64,000 nucleotides of DNA from Bacteroidetes bacterium GWF2_33_38 (GTDB lineage Bacteria; Bacteroidota; Bacteroidia; Bacteroidales; GWF2-33-38). The position numbers and the translations under genes were made by a program. Below the pieces are notes generated by a model, which saw only the letters and a list, made by a program, of their open reading frames with translations, made no database searches and had not been told where the DNA came from. The stretch lies in contig MEOF01000020.1 in NCBI GenBank assembly GCA_001769505.1, positions 47,130-111,129 on the forward strand. The letters run 5' to 3'. This document shows positions 1 through 8,911 of this stretch, piece by piece (within the stretch, counting starts at the first letter, position 1; each line of letters starts with the position of its first letter).

Positions 1-491
1 ATATTTTAACGGTTTTAGCGACTCTTTCGTCGTTAAATATTGAAATAAGCAAAGAACGTATTTACAATGGCATTCTGAATGCTGCTAATAATACCGGTTT
101 GCGTGGGCGTTGGGAAATACTGAATCACACTCCCCTAACGGTCTGCGATACAGGTCATAATATCGATGGAATTAAACAAGTTTTAAAACAAATAGAAAGC
201 ACAGCATACAAGAAACTACATATGATAATTGGTTTTGTAAACGATAAAAATATTGCAGAAATTTTATCAATATTGCCAAAAAATGCTGACTATTATTTTA
301 CAAAACCTAGCATTCCAAGGGGACTTGATATTGATATTCTTTACGATATGGCACAACAATACAATTTGCATGGAGTAAAGGTCGAAAATGTAAAAAAGGC
401 AATAAATCTAGCCGAAGATAATGCCGATAACGACGATTTTATTTTTATCGGAGGAAGCACCTTTATTGTTGCTGATGTTTTTAGCTCATAG
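1..491 (+). CDS. folC: Folylpolyglutamate synthase / dihydrofolate synthase, C-terminal part (5' end outside window)
   Basis: The reading frame is open from base 3, so the gene begins before the window. About 162 codons of the C-terminal (Mur ligase C-terminal-like) domain are present. The family adds glutamates to folate using ATP in the cytoplasm. Visible hallmarks are TVLATLSSLNI near the left edge, LRGRWEIL, and the VCDTGHN segment, which matches the family's 'DGAHN' loop. The end FIGGSTFIVAD is also typical of FolC. Its stop codon overlaps the 3' end of the convergent VOC gene by 11 bases. Identification is by recognition of these segments. Confidence 0.9.
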   Translation, partial: ILTVLATLSSLNIEISKERIYNGILNAANNTGLRGRWEILNHTPLTVCDTGHNIDGIKQVLKQIESTAYKKLHMIIGFVNDKNIAEILSILPKNADYYFTKPSIPRGLDIDILYDMAQQYNLHGVKVENVKKAINLAEDNADNDDFIFIGGSTFIVADVFSS

Positions 492-855
492 CAAAAGCAA
501 TAATATGACCATCGAAATCGGCTATATAGCCAACTGTATCGCCCCAGTCTCTTGCTTGCATGTTGCTAATTAACTTCGCACCTAATTCCAATCCTCGGCT
601 GAAATATTCATCAGCATTTTCAAATTTCAAATAAAGTTCACATCGTGGAATTCCGTTTCCTGTTGCAGGATTCGGAGTTTTATCCATTAATATTTTTGCA
701 ATCCCAGTTTCGGGCATTAATCCCAATTTACATTGCTCGTTCAACATAAATTCAGTCATACCCGGTACATCAAGAATGGGTTTGATGTTCAATAGCTTTT
801 CGTAGAAATTTTTACTGTCAACTTGATTTTTAACATACAAAATAAACTCTACCAT
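481..855 (-). CDS. VOC (glyoxalase/bleomycin resistance) superfamily protein
   Basis: A 124-aa protein with the paired beta-alpha-beta-beta-beta layout of the vicinal oxygen chelate fold: an N-terminal strand-helix unit (FILYVKNQVDSKNFYEKLL) and the C-terminal GDTVGYIADFDGHIIAFA strand pair common in this family. Members bind a divalent metal and act on small molecules or sequester antibiotics, but the usual first metal histidine is not obvious here, so a specific reaction cannot be given. It lies 5 bases downstream of the exported protein gene ending at 861 and probably shares its transcript. Its 3' end overlaps folC by 11 bases in convergent orientation. Confidence 0.75.
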   Translation of the reverse strand: MVEFILYVKNQVDSKNFYEKLLNIKPILDVPGMTEFMLNEQCKLGLMPETGIAKILMDKTPNPATGNGIPRCELYLKFENADEYFSRGLELGAKLISNMQARDWGDTVGYIADFDGHIIAFAMS

Positions 856-860
856 CGTTC

Positions 861-1580
861 TTAGTTTTTTGTAAAATAAAATCGTTCAATAAGCTTGTTT
901 ACAGGCATTTCTATAGTTAGATTATCGTTAGAAATTTCGATTATCTTCATATAATTTTCGTGTGTATTGTTCTTAAACAACATAAAAAAATCGTTAGCGA
1001 ATTCAATCCAAGTAATTTCTGAAAAAATTGTTTGCTCGGGTGTAATAAATGATAACTCACCTTTTTTAGAAAATGTAATATTAAGTTGATTTTCGGAGCT
1101 AAGATTTAAAGCCCAAGTTTTATTAAAAAGCATTTTTTTTATCTGTTTTAAATCCATTTTGGGTTGAATATCTGAGCTGTCTTTTATAAAGAAAAAGGTT
1201 GATGACTGTATAGAATCCGAATAGCTTGGATGCATTTCCAATATCTCATTTTTGAAAGCAATTAAGCCTGTTTTCTTTTCATTTTCAATAATATATAGTG
1301 AATCATTAGAAATTTTATATGTGAAATTATTATCGAGTCCATCGCCAAATAACAAGACATATTTTTCGGTTATATCCATAAAAATACCATTCGACTTATA
1401 ATTCATAATTGTAGTATCTTTATAAGAACTGTCGTTATCGAAAACTTTAAAATTCGAGGCTTCCAAATATCCCAGCGAAGTGTACTTCCCAATAAACTTA
1501 TTTTCTTGACTAGATGCTATGACTGAAATTATCAAGAATAAAAAAAATAAAAGTTCTTTTAAATATTTTGCATTTCTCAT
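861..1580 (-). CDS. Exported protein of unknown function
   Basis: The frame opens at 1613, but the start at 1580 gives a standard signal peptide (MRNAKYLKELLFFLFLIISVIASSQ), so I prefer it; a start at 1595 is also possible. The mature part (about 215 aa) is beta-rich, with the opening NKFIGKYTSLGYLEASNF and a second half that again begins with a NKTWAL strand. This resembles lipocalin-like domains that many Bacteroidota export, but I recognise no family. It is first in a probable two-gene unit with the VOC gene. Confidence 0.6.
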   Translation of the reverse strand: MRNAKYLKELLFFLFLIISVIASSQENKFIGKYTSLGYLEASNFKVFDNDSSYKDTTIMNYKSNGIFMDITEKYVLLFGDGLDNNFTYKISNDSLYIIENEKKTGLIAFKNEILEMHPSYSDSIQSSTFFFIKDSSDIQPKMDLKQIKKMLFNKTWALNLSSENQLNITFSKKGELSFITPEQTIFSEITWIEFANDFFMLFKNNTHENYMKIIEISNDNLTIEMPVNKLIERFYFTKN

Positions 1581-1672
1581 TTTTGAATATCTCATTGAAT
1601 GTTGGATTTGCAAATTTAAAATTATTCAATCGAAAATGAAATTTAAAGTATATACAATTTGTTAGAAGGTTG

Positions 1673-1740
1673 AGATTTCTCGCAAGAAACTCGAAATGAC
1701 AATTGGAGTTCGACTGTCATTTCGACGATAGGAGAAATCT
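1673..1740. repeat. Dispersed imperfect inverted repeat, copy 1
   Basis: The left arm (from 1673, AGATTTCTCGCAAGAAAC) and right arm (1715-1740, ending GATAGGAGAAATCT) can pair imperfectly, including TCGAAATGACA against TGTCATTTCGA. The right arm, reverse-complemented, matches 22 bases of the element at 15009. It lies between two convergently or tandemly placed genes and contains no plausible gene. It fits a MITE/REP-like family often seen between genes in Bacteroidota; only two copies are in this window. Confidence 0.7.
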
Positions 1741-1757
1741 AAAATATTACCGAAATG

Positions 1758-3248
1758 TTAGAAATAACAAGGTAAATACATCAGCAAAAAAAGCAAATTG
1801 GAGGCTTTGTTTTTATCATGATAATTTATGGCAGGTGTTCGCTCGCCGTTTTTGTAATAACGACCGTAATGTTGCTCACGATGAGTAACAATTTCGGGAG
1901 TTGTGGTATTAAAATATTTCCACATGGCAATGCTGAGTTTTTGAATATTCGCATTGTATTTACCCCAAAACAGATAACCTCCGGTAAAACCTGCATCAGA
2001 AAGGTCAGATGGACCATAACCGAAGCCTTCGCCGTGATAACCAACTCGATACCAACCATTTTGACCATCAAAATAATTGGCAAAAAGCGGTTTTTCATAA
2101 TCCCCGTTGAAAATACCATAGATAAATTGATTGGAAATCTTTGCCGTTAGCAAGCTATCTGAAAAATGAATTCCTGTGATTTCTTTGTTGCGTTCGATAC
2201 TCGAAACAATTTGTACAAACCTTCGCATATGACTGATATCCCAGCCTATTTTTTTTATTTTCTTTTTATCGTCTTCACTTGGAAAATTTTCTCCGGTATA
2301 ATTTGCGTAAAATGAATCTTCATGATCAATAAACGATTTTAAATCAAAAGCAGTTCCTACGGTCAAATTTCCGTTAAAATCAATAAGTGTAGTTTCGACA
2401 AAACGATTTTCGATTAAAGAAATAGAAGAATTTATATAGTTATAAAAATTTGATTCTAAACTATCAGCCAAGGGAATAAGTTCAGGATTTTTTTTATGTG
2501 CAGCAAGCAATTCAATTACGCCTGCCATAATCCACATATCTTGGTCAAGAATTGCACGACAGTAGGAAACTTTACCAAAAAAACGCTTTTTTTTCAAGGT
2601 CAAATACTCAACGTGATTGTAACGCCCATTGATGCAGCCCCAGCCTTGCATTTGAAAACTCCCCTCTTTACCAAAAATCCACCTTTCGTAATGATCTTTT
2701 ATCAAGACAGGAACGTAGTACAGCAAGCTATCCATATAGGCTGTACGTTCGGGAAGTTGGCTGATAAAATTTATTGCATTGGAAACTACATATGCAAACT
2801 GAGTGCTATTGAGAAGAACCTCTCGTTTATAATTTATTGTATCGGTTTCGTAAATAAATTTTTCTTGCTCCAACCACATTTTATACTTGCCTTCGAGACG
2901 AAATGAGTCGAGTGTATTTCCCAAGTTCGCAACGTAATATTCGGGCTGTTGTAGTTGTTTATATGCCTCAAAATATAAGCGAGATAAACTGTCGAGAATG
3001 CCGTAATCTTTTTGATTAAAAGCAGCTTGTAACAAATTGTTTGTCCATAATTGAATGTTGTACAGTCTCGCCGAAGATTTACCGTTTATCGCACTTTCAA
3101 GGTTTTGATAGCTTTTGGCAAATACTTTTTTAAGTTCAACGTAACTTGGCTTATCTTGAGAGGATTGCTGAGCAAAAACAGGAAACCAAAGCAACAAAGA
3201 AAAGATTAGAATTACCGTTTTCTTTTTTATCAAAAATGTTCGAAGCAT
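1758..3248 (-). CDS. Secreted protein of unknown function, alpha-rich
   Basis: About 496 aa from the start at 3248, which yields a clean signal peptide (MLRTFLIKKKTVILIF then LLLWFPVFAQ with cleavage after FAQ). Starts at 3272 and 3371 are in frame but place extra residues before it. The mature protein is helix-rich for about 250 residues, then has aromatic, glycine-rich stretches (GWYRVGYHGEGFGYGPSD, GFTGGYLFWGKYNANIQ) reminiscent of carbohydrate-active or toroid-fold proteins. I do not recognise a family. Its upstream in-frame extension runs into the truncated RhuM gene, so the region just upstream may be a rearrangement junction. Confidence 0.6.
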   Translation of the reverse strand: MLRTFLIKKKTVILIFSLLLWFPVFAQQSSQDKPSYVELKKVFAKSYQNLESAINGKSSARLYNIQLWTNNLLQAAFNQKDYGILDSLSRLYFEAYKQLQQPEYYVANLGNTLDSFRLEGKYKMWLEQEKFIYETDTINYKREVLLNSTQFAYVVSNAINFISQLPERTAYMDSLLYYVPVLIKDHYERWIFGKEGSFQMQGWGCINGRYNHVEYLTLKKKRFFGKVSYCRAILDQDMWIMAGVIELLAAHKKNPELIPLADSLESNFYNYINSSISLIENRFVETTLIDFNGNLTVGTAFDLKSFIDHEDSFYANYTGENFPSEDDKKKIKKIGWDISHMRRFVQIVSSIERNKEITGIHFSDSLLTAKISNQFIYGIFNGDYEKPLFANYFDGQNGWYRVGYHGEGFGYGPSDLSDAGFTGGYLFWGKYNANIQKLSIAMWKYFNTTTPEIVTHREQHYGRYYKNGERTPAINYHDKNKASNLLFLLMYLPCYF

Positions 3249-3276
3249 TTGAATATATATTTTTAGCTGCATTTTG

Positions 3277-3804
3277 TTAAACCGCAATGGAAACTTCTGC
3301 TTTGGGGTTGTAATCAATACTTGTTGCGTAAATATCAAGCACCTGACGATAAAATACTTTTTCGGATGCACGAATATCTCTTATACGTTGCAACAATTCT
3401 TTCCAATAGCCACCGCCTCCCAAATTTTTGAGGCGTTCATCGTCCATAGTAAAGCCTTTGCGGATATATTCGTTCAGTCGTTTGGTTGCCCATTGGCGAA
3501 ACTGTGTTCCCCGCAAAGATTTTACACGGTAGCCGACAGAAATAATAACGTCTAAATTATAGTAATTAGGGGCTTTCTGCTGAAATTCGGAAATTCCGAA
3601 TTTCTGTGTACACAGTGTCTCATCAAGCTCACCTTCATTAAAAATATTTTGTATATGCTCGTTTATTGTAGATTTTGCTTTACCAAAAAGCAAGGCCATT
3701 TGCTCTTGCGTCAGCCATACTGTTTCATCTTCAAAACGAACATCTACCGAAATTTTTTCATCTTCGGTTTTGAATAAAATAAAATCTGAAGGTTTTTTAT
3801 CCAT
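3277..3804 (-). pseudogene. RhuM-family protein, C-terminally truncated
   Basis: About 175 aa matching the N-terminal half of the RhuM ('virulence protein') family: FILFKTEDEKISVDVRFEDE, VWLTQEQMALLFGKAKSTIN (a helix-turn-helix-like segment), YYNLDVIISVGYRVKS and QFRQWATKRLNEYI. Family members usually run to about 330 aa and continue after DIYATSIDYNPKAE; here the frame ends four residues later. I start it at 3804 (MDKKPSDF), though 3822 is possible. RhuM genes are frequently carried inside type I restriction loci, and this one lies about 100 bases after hsdR. Its role is unknown; the truncation suggests a dead remnant. Confidence 0.65.
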
Positions 3805-3911
3805 ATTAGTTTTTGACTGCATTTTTTAAACAATTCCTTATTACTTTTTCTTGCAAGCTCTTTTACAAAGCATTTATTTGTTGCGTTAGATTTAAGTCTA
3901 TGCGTTGGCTA

Positions 3912-6900
3912 TTATACTGCTTTTGCCAAATCATTAATCAATATTTTAAACATTTGTCCTGCTAAAAATGCTTTGAATTCAGGATTGTCGTTGTATTCTT
4001 TAAAAACTTCAAAGTTGCTGTCAATGTGGTTTATCATTTTCTCTTTCAAAATATCGGCAAAAGTTATCTGAGCATTTTGAAGGTCGTTTTTATTTAATGA
4101 TGCACTTATATTGTCCATTGCAGCTTTATCGTCTTTTACATCTTGCATTAAATCCTGTGTCATTTTTCGAACTTTATCTTCATTTGTAAAAGTAGTTCCA
4201 AATTTATCGTTAAATGCTTTCACAATGTTTGATAAATATTCCATTTCGGGCTCTGCTACACCGCCTCTCATATCAGTTGGAATTGGTTTTAATTCATCAC
4301 CTTGTTGTAATTGAATATTAAATTCACCTTCTTTTTGAAGTCGGTAACTTTCCATGTCAATATTATCCAAAATCCCTTGAGCTAAATCTTCATCACGTTG
4401 CTTGCCGAGTTTATTTTGCAAATGGTTTAAAAACAAGTATAATCTTTCCAAATAAGGATTTACAAAAGGTACTATTTGAGCAAGGAATACATATAAGCGA
4501 ACATAGGTTTTACATTTTGCTCTAAAATCGTCTTGTTTTTCTTCGTTTAAACTTGTTCTAAAAACTTCTGCTGCTGCATCTAAAATAGTGTGTAATTGGT
4601 CAACTGGAACATTAGCAATAATCTTTTGCGAAAATTCTTGTACTTGGTCAGGTGTATAAACCTGAACCGCATCTAAAGCAGCTTGTAAGTCAAATAATTT
4701 ATTGGGGTCGGTTGCTTCCCCAAGAATTGTTGTTTCAAAAAACGGGTCGAATGACTTTTTAATTTCTTCTGCATCGTTGGCAAAATCCAAAACAAATGTG
4801 TCCTTTTTGCCCGACGTTGTTCTATTCAAACGTGAAAGTGTTTGAACAGCATTTACACCACCTAATTTCTTGTCAACATACATTGTGTGTAAAAGCGGTT
4901 GGTCAAAGCCTGTTTGGAACTTATTGGCAACAATCAAAAAACGAAACTCTGATTTTTTAAACTCGTCAGGAATAGAAGCACTTGAAAAATGATTTAAAGA
5001 AGATTCTGTTTCACCGTCTATATCGCCTGAAAATGCTACAATTGCTTTGTATGGATTATTGGTTTTAGCCAAGTAATTATCAAATGCCGTTTTGTATTTT
5101 ACTGCATTCTTACGACTACTTGTAACAACCATAGCCTTTGCCAGTCCATTAATCTTTTTCTGGCGAATTACGCTATCCATAAAATGGTCAATGATTAATG
5201 CAGTTTTCTTTGCTATGGCGTGTTCGTGGCTTTCAACAAATATTTTCAGTTTCTTTTGTGCTTTGTTCTTGTCATAAGCTGGGTCGTCTTCAATCTTCTT
5301 TAATAAAGCGTAATAGCTTTGATATGTCGTGTAATTCTGCAATACATCAAGAATGAAATTTTCCTCAATGGCTTGTTTCATCGAATAAAGATGAAATGCT
5401 TTGAATTTTTCTTTACCATTGTCATTGTATTTTTCGCCAAACAATTCGAGTGTCTTATTTTTAGGCGTTGCAGTAAAAGCAAAATAACTCGCATTTGATA
5501 GCATTTTTCTGCCTTTTACAATTTCTACAATTTCATCTTCGTCTGACCATTCTTCAACATTTTCTTCATCAGTTTCTTTAGAAAGTGTTTGAGCAGAAAT
5601 AATAATTTGATTATTTGGTCTGCTCGAACCCTCGCCTGAATTTGTATTTTTATTGGAAGCGAGGGTTTCATTCAACTTTCCTGCTGTATTTCCGCTTTGG
5701 CTGCTGTGTGCCTCGTCAATGATGATTGCGAATTTGTTTCCGGGTAGTTCGCCAATTTCGTTTACAATGTATGGGAATTTTTGAATAGTGGTGATTATAA
5801 TTTTCTTGCCTTCTTCCAATGCGGTTTTCAGTTGTTTACTGCCTTCGGTAATGGCTTCAACAACACCTTTCACTTGCTCAAATTGTTTTATGTTATTTCG
5901 TATTTGTGCGTCTAACACTTTACGGTCGGTTACCACGATTACAGTATCAAAAACAGTATTTGTATTTTCTTTATCGAATAAGCCAACCAATTGATGAGCT
6001 AACCAAGAAATGGAATTTGATTTTCCTGAACCAGCCGAATGTTGTATTAAATAGCGTTTGCCTGCTCCGTTTTCCTTTGCATTATTGAGAAGTTTATCAA
6101 CGGAATCAATTTGATGAAAACGAGGGAAAATAAGTTTCTTAACTTTTTCTTTCTTTACTTTTCCATCGGGCAGAATCTTTTCCGTTTCTTCTTCAAATAA
6201 CTGAACATAGTTCTGAATGATATTTGTTAAACGGTCTTTGGTTAAAATCTCATTCCAGAGATAATCGGTTTTTATGCCATTGGGATTAGGCGGATTTCCT
6301 GCTCCGTTATTATTCCCTTTGTTGAAGGGCAAAAAGTAAGTGTTTTCGCCCTTTAAATGTGTTGCCATCCAAACTTGTTCTGTATCAACAGCAAAATGCA
6401 CCAAACACCTGCCTAAGCGGAATAATTCTTCTTTTGGGTCGCGGTTGGTTTTGTATTGCTTGATGGCATCTTTAACCGTTTGCTTGGTAAGTTCGTTTTT
6501 TAGTTCAAATGTAACGATTGGCAAACCATTGATAAAAACCACTAAATCCAGCGAATTTTCATTTTGATTGCTGTAATGTACTTGCCGAGTAACTGAAAAA
6601 ATATTTTGATTGTAAAGGGCTAAATCTTTTTCGTTCAGGTTTGAAACCGGCTTATCAAAAAACAATTTAAGCTTGATATTATTGTCAGTTATACCTTTGC
6701 GTAATACTTCGATAATCCCAAAAGTCTTAATCTGGTTGTTTAAGCGATACAATACTTTGCTTCTGTAATTGCTGCCGTGAATAGCTTGCAATTTTATCAC
6801 TTCTTTTTTCTGTGTGGATTGCAAGAAATTGAAAAGCAAATCTTCGTCCACACAATCCACACGGTTGTATTGGCTGTAGTGCCTTTCTTCAAAAGCATTT

Positions 6901-6962
6901 ACCAAACACAAGTGTTGTGTAATATGGGCTTCGAGACCTTTTTCTGTTGTGTCGGTTTTCAT
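3912..6962 (-). CDS. hsdR: Type I restriction enzyme, R (restriction/translocase) subunit
   Basis: 1016 aa, the normal length for HsdR. It is the ATP-dependent DNA translocase and nuclease of a type I restriction-modification complex. An N-terminal nuclease is shown by D139 and the E153-L-K155 motif (TFELKNEL). Walker A is GSGKS at 311-315 and the DEAH box is at 416-419 (IIIDEAHSSQSG); FAFTATPKNKTLELFG and a second RecA-like domain (FLIVANKFQTGFDQP, LSRLNR) follow. The start is 3 bases after the preceding gene's stop, so it is translated as the last intact gene of the hsd operon. Confidence 0.95.
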   Translation of the reverse strand: MKTDTTEKGLEAHITQHLCLVNAFEERHYSQYNRVDCVDEDLLFNFLQSTQKKEVIKLQAIHGSNYRSKVLYRLNNQIKTFGIIEVLRKGITDNNIKLKLFFDKPVSNLNEKDLALYNQNIFSVTRQVHYSNQNENSLDLVVFINGLPIVTFELKNELTKQTVKDAIKQYKTNRDPKEELFRLGRCLVHFAVDTEQVWMATHLKGENTYFLPFNKGNNNGAGNPPNPNGIKTDYLWNEILTKDRLTNIIQNYVQLFEEETEKILPDGKVKKEKVKKLIFPRFHQIDSVDKLLNNAKENGAGKRYLIQHSAGSGKSNSISWLAHQLVGLFDKENTNTVFDTVIVVTDRKVLDAQIRNNIKQFEQVKGVVEAITEGSKQLKTALEEGKKIIITTIQKFPYIVNEIGELPGNKFAIIIDEAHSSQSGNTAGKLNETLASNKNTNSGEGSSRPNNQIIISAQTLSKETDEENVEEWSDEDEIVEIVKGRKMLSNASYFAFTATPKNKTLELFGEKYNDNGKEKFKAFHLYSMKQAIEENFILDVLQNYTTYQSYYALLKKIEDDPAYDKNKAQKKLKIFVESHEHAIAKKTALIIDHFMDSVIRQKKINGLAKAMVVTSSRKNAVKYKTAFDNYLAKTNNPYKAIVAFSGDIDGETESSLNHFSSASIPDEFKKSEFRFLIVANKFQTGFDQPLLHTMYVDKKLGGVNAVQTLSRLNRTTSGKKDTFVLDFANDAEEIKKSFDPFFETTILGEATDPNKLFDLQAALDAVQVYTPDQVQEFSQKIIANVPVDQLHTILDAAAEVFRTSLNEEKQDDFRAKCKTYVRLYVFLAQIVPFVNPYLERLYLFLNHLQNKLGKQRDEDLAQGILDNIDMESYRLQKEGEFNIQLQQGDELKPIPTDMRGGVAEPEMEYLSNIVKAFNDKFGTTFTNEDKVRKMTQDLMQDVKDDKAAMDNISASLNKNDLQNAQITFADILKEKMINHIDSNFEVFKEYNDNPEFKAFLAGQMFKILINDLAKAV

Positions 6963-6965
6963 ATT

Positions 6966-7805
6966 CTATCCATATTGTTCCTCTATACGTTTAGCTATTT
7001 CAATAGTTTCTCTTAAATTTGTTCCAGTTGTTTGAATTTGTATTGCATATCTTCTGTCAGATTTTAGATGTACAATATTAACCTTCCCGTCTCTTTGTGG
7101 TTTTTTGTAAAATGAATTTCCACCCCATTCTATAGAAATTCCTTCGATTACATAAGGAGAATTCTTGACTCTGCTCCAAAGTTCATTCAATTCTTGTTGA
7201 CCATGATGAGACGTTAAATGAAAATGTTTATCGTTTGGATTGATATTCGTTTCAATTAAATTCAAAATGGTGATACTTTCAACAAAATCAGCTATGGAAT
7301 TTTTTATAAAGCAATCTCTTGAATAAACATGGTGAACGTCTTCAGTTGTATTATGCTCCTCCTTTTCAATTATAATACCCAACATGTTTTTAAGCCATGC
7401 GGGGCTGCTTTGAAAACTAATTGCAAGTGTTTCGCATAGATAGGCAGAAGTTAAACCTAAACATTCTTGTTTCGGAATTTTATTTTCAGTATCCTCAAAG
7501 TAATAGTTTGCTTCGATGTATTTTTCTTCAACTTCAACATCATCCTCTTTTATAAAAGGTTGAATAAACATGTCATAAAAAAGTTCCCTATGAACTGCAG
7601 GAAAATTTCTATCAAACATCCAATCTCTAAAAGTATAATCGTTAGTTAATCTTATTTCACTAGTTGGATTATGCGACCTAATATTTACAAAACCTTTTCT
7701 TCTTGCTTCTGCAACAGCTTCAGAGAATTGAACCATTCTTGCATTTGCATTGAATTTATCTCCCAATAATGGAGTTTGACTTATTTCATTAAACGCTAAC
7801 TCCAT
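6966..7805 (-). CDS. Unrecognised 279-aa protein in defence cassette
   Basis: No family recognised. There is no signal peptide or membrane segment, so it is probably cytoplasmic. The N-terminal half is rich in charged and aromatic residues (RDWMFDRNFPAVHRELFYD), the centre has a His/Glu-rich stretch (EKEEHNTTEDVHHVYSRD), and the C-terminal third is beta-like with HFHLTSHHGQQEL and a final helix. The gene is wedged between the AAA ATPase (3-base gap) and hsdR (3-base gap), implying translational coupling. Position next to a DUF262 protein and an AAA ATPase suggests it is the third component, perhaps the effector or an adaptor, of a nested defence module; this is inference from context only. 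Confidence 0.6.
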   Translation of the reverse strand: MELAFNEISQTPLLGDKFNANARMVQFSEAVAEARRKGFVNIRSHNPTSEIRLTNDYTFRDWMFDRNFPAVHRELFYDMFIQPFIKEDDVEVEEKYIEANYYFEDTENKIPKQECLGLTSAYLCETLAISFQSSPAWLKNMLGIIIEKEEHNTTEDVHHVYSRDCFIKNSIADFVESITILNLIETNINPNDKHFHLTSHHGQQELNELWSRVKNSPYVIEGISIEWGGNSFYKKPQRDGKVNIVHLKSDRRYAIQIQTTGTNLRETIEIAKRIEEQYG

Positions 7806-7808
7806 AAC

Positions 7809-8906
7809 CTAAATTAGTCTAGAAATTTGATTACTCCACTCATCTAAAAACCGATTTGGATACTCACTTAAAGTCCCATTTTTGTCAACTTTTATTTGCG
7901 TAATCTTTGTAAACTGCTCTTTATCGGTAGTAGTCTTTTCAAAATACATAATATTGACTTTTTCTTTGTCAATCTGTTGCTCTTTAACAGCCACCCGTAT
8001 TCCATTTAAAATATGGTCGCTGTGTGTTTCCACAAACAACTGTGCCCCAATGCTTGCCGCTAATGAAATGAGTTTGCCCAACTCGGCTTGACCTCTTGGG
8101 TGAATATGCGATTCTGGATTTTCTATAACAATAATTTTTCCTTCCTCAGCGGTGAGTAATGCCAATACTATAGGCAAAACATACGATATTCCAAAACCAA
8201 CATTTTTAGGACGGAATGAATTTGTTTTTTGATTTCCATAATCAAATTGGTAATCTAAAATAACTTTGTTCACTTCATGGACATATTTTGTATTAATTGA
8301 AACTCCTGGTGATATTTCATGCATCCACGCATTTAATTGAGCGTTTAACTTTGTTGAAATAGTATCACTGTGTTGTAATTCTTTCTTTACTTCATGCGTG
8401 CCTCCAAAAAGATTTATAAAATAGGCAGCAAATTCGCCTTGTAATCCTAATTGCTTTTTATCTGCAACCACAACAGCAGAAGCATCATATATTTCTTGTG
8501 GACCTATTCTTTCCGCATTCAAATATTGAAATTTTTTAGTTGATTTTCTAAAAAACTCCATTTGTTTTTTTGTATATCCATTTTCAGCAGTTAGCTTTTC
8601 CTTGTCGCTTTGGTATTTGAATTTCCAATTATAAAACTCTTGATTGTCAATTCCAAAATGAAACTCAATAAATTCTTCCAATGCAAACTGATAAAAAGCA
8701 TCCCTACCTTGTCCAATTTCAACTAATAAACCGTTTAAGTCTATAACTCGGTCTTCTAGTTTGTCGCTTTGCATCAATAACAAAAGCGTTTGAATAAAAG
8801 AACTTTTACCCATGCCATTTAAACCCATCAGTAAATTAAGGTTCCGTGTTTGAACTTTAATATTTTTGAGTGATTTGAAATTTTTGACAGCAATTTCTGT
8901 TATCAT
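7809..8906 (-). CDS. AAA family ATPase (SMC/OLD-like, DUF3696-type)
   Basis: 365 aa. It opens with the SMC/RecF-type start ITEIAVKNFKSLKNI and a Walker A GLNGMGKSS at residues 28-36. A Walker B-like IIVIENPESHIHPRGQAEL lies near residue 260 and the D-loop/switch FVETHSDHILNGIRV near 300. This is the pattern of DUF3696-containing ATPases that appear in phage-defence loci, often paired with nucleases. There is no separate TOPRIM domain here, so nuclease activity would have to come from a partner. It starts 5 bases after the DUF262 gene and ends 3 bases before the unknown 279-aa gene, forming one translational block inside the hsd operon. Confidence 0.85.
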   Translation of the reverse strand: MITEIAVKNFKSLKNIKVQTRNLNLLMGLNGMGKSSFIQTLLLLMQSDKLEDRVIDLNGLLVEIGQGRDAFYQFALEEFIEFHFGIDNQEFYNWKFKYQSDKEKLTAENGYTKKQMEFFRKSTKKFQYLNAERIGPQEIYDASAVVVADKKQLGLQGEFAAYFINLFGGTHEVKKELQHSDTISTKLNAQLNAWMHEISPGVSINTKYVHEVNKVILDYQFDYGNQKTNSFRPKNVGFGISYVLPIVLALLTAEEGKIIVIENPESHIHPRGQAELGKLISLAASIGAQLFVETHSDHILNGIRVAVKEQQIDKEKVNIMYFEKTTTDKEQFTKITQIKVDKNGTLSEYPNRFLDEWSNQISRLI

Positions 8907-8911
8907 GATGT

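Noticed and set aside
1703..1888. Open frame over the dispersed repeat
   Set aside because: Translation is a by-product of the inverted repeat; no homology cues.
2496..2906. Plus-strand frame over the secreted protein gene
   Set aside because: Shadow of the minus-strand gene; no recognisable features.
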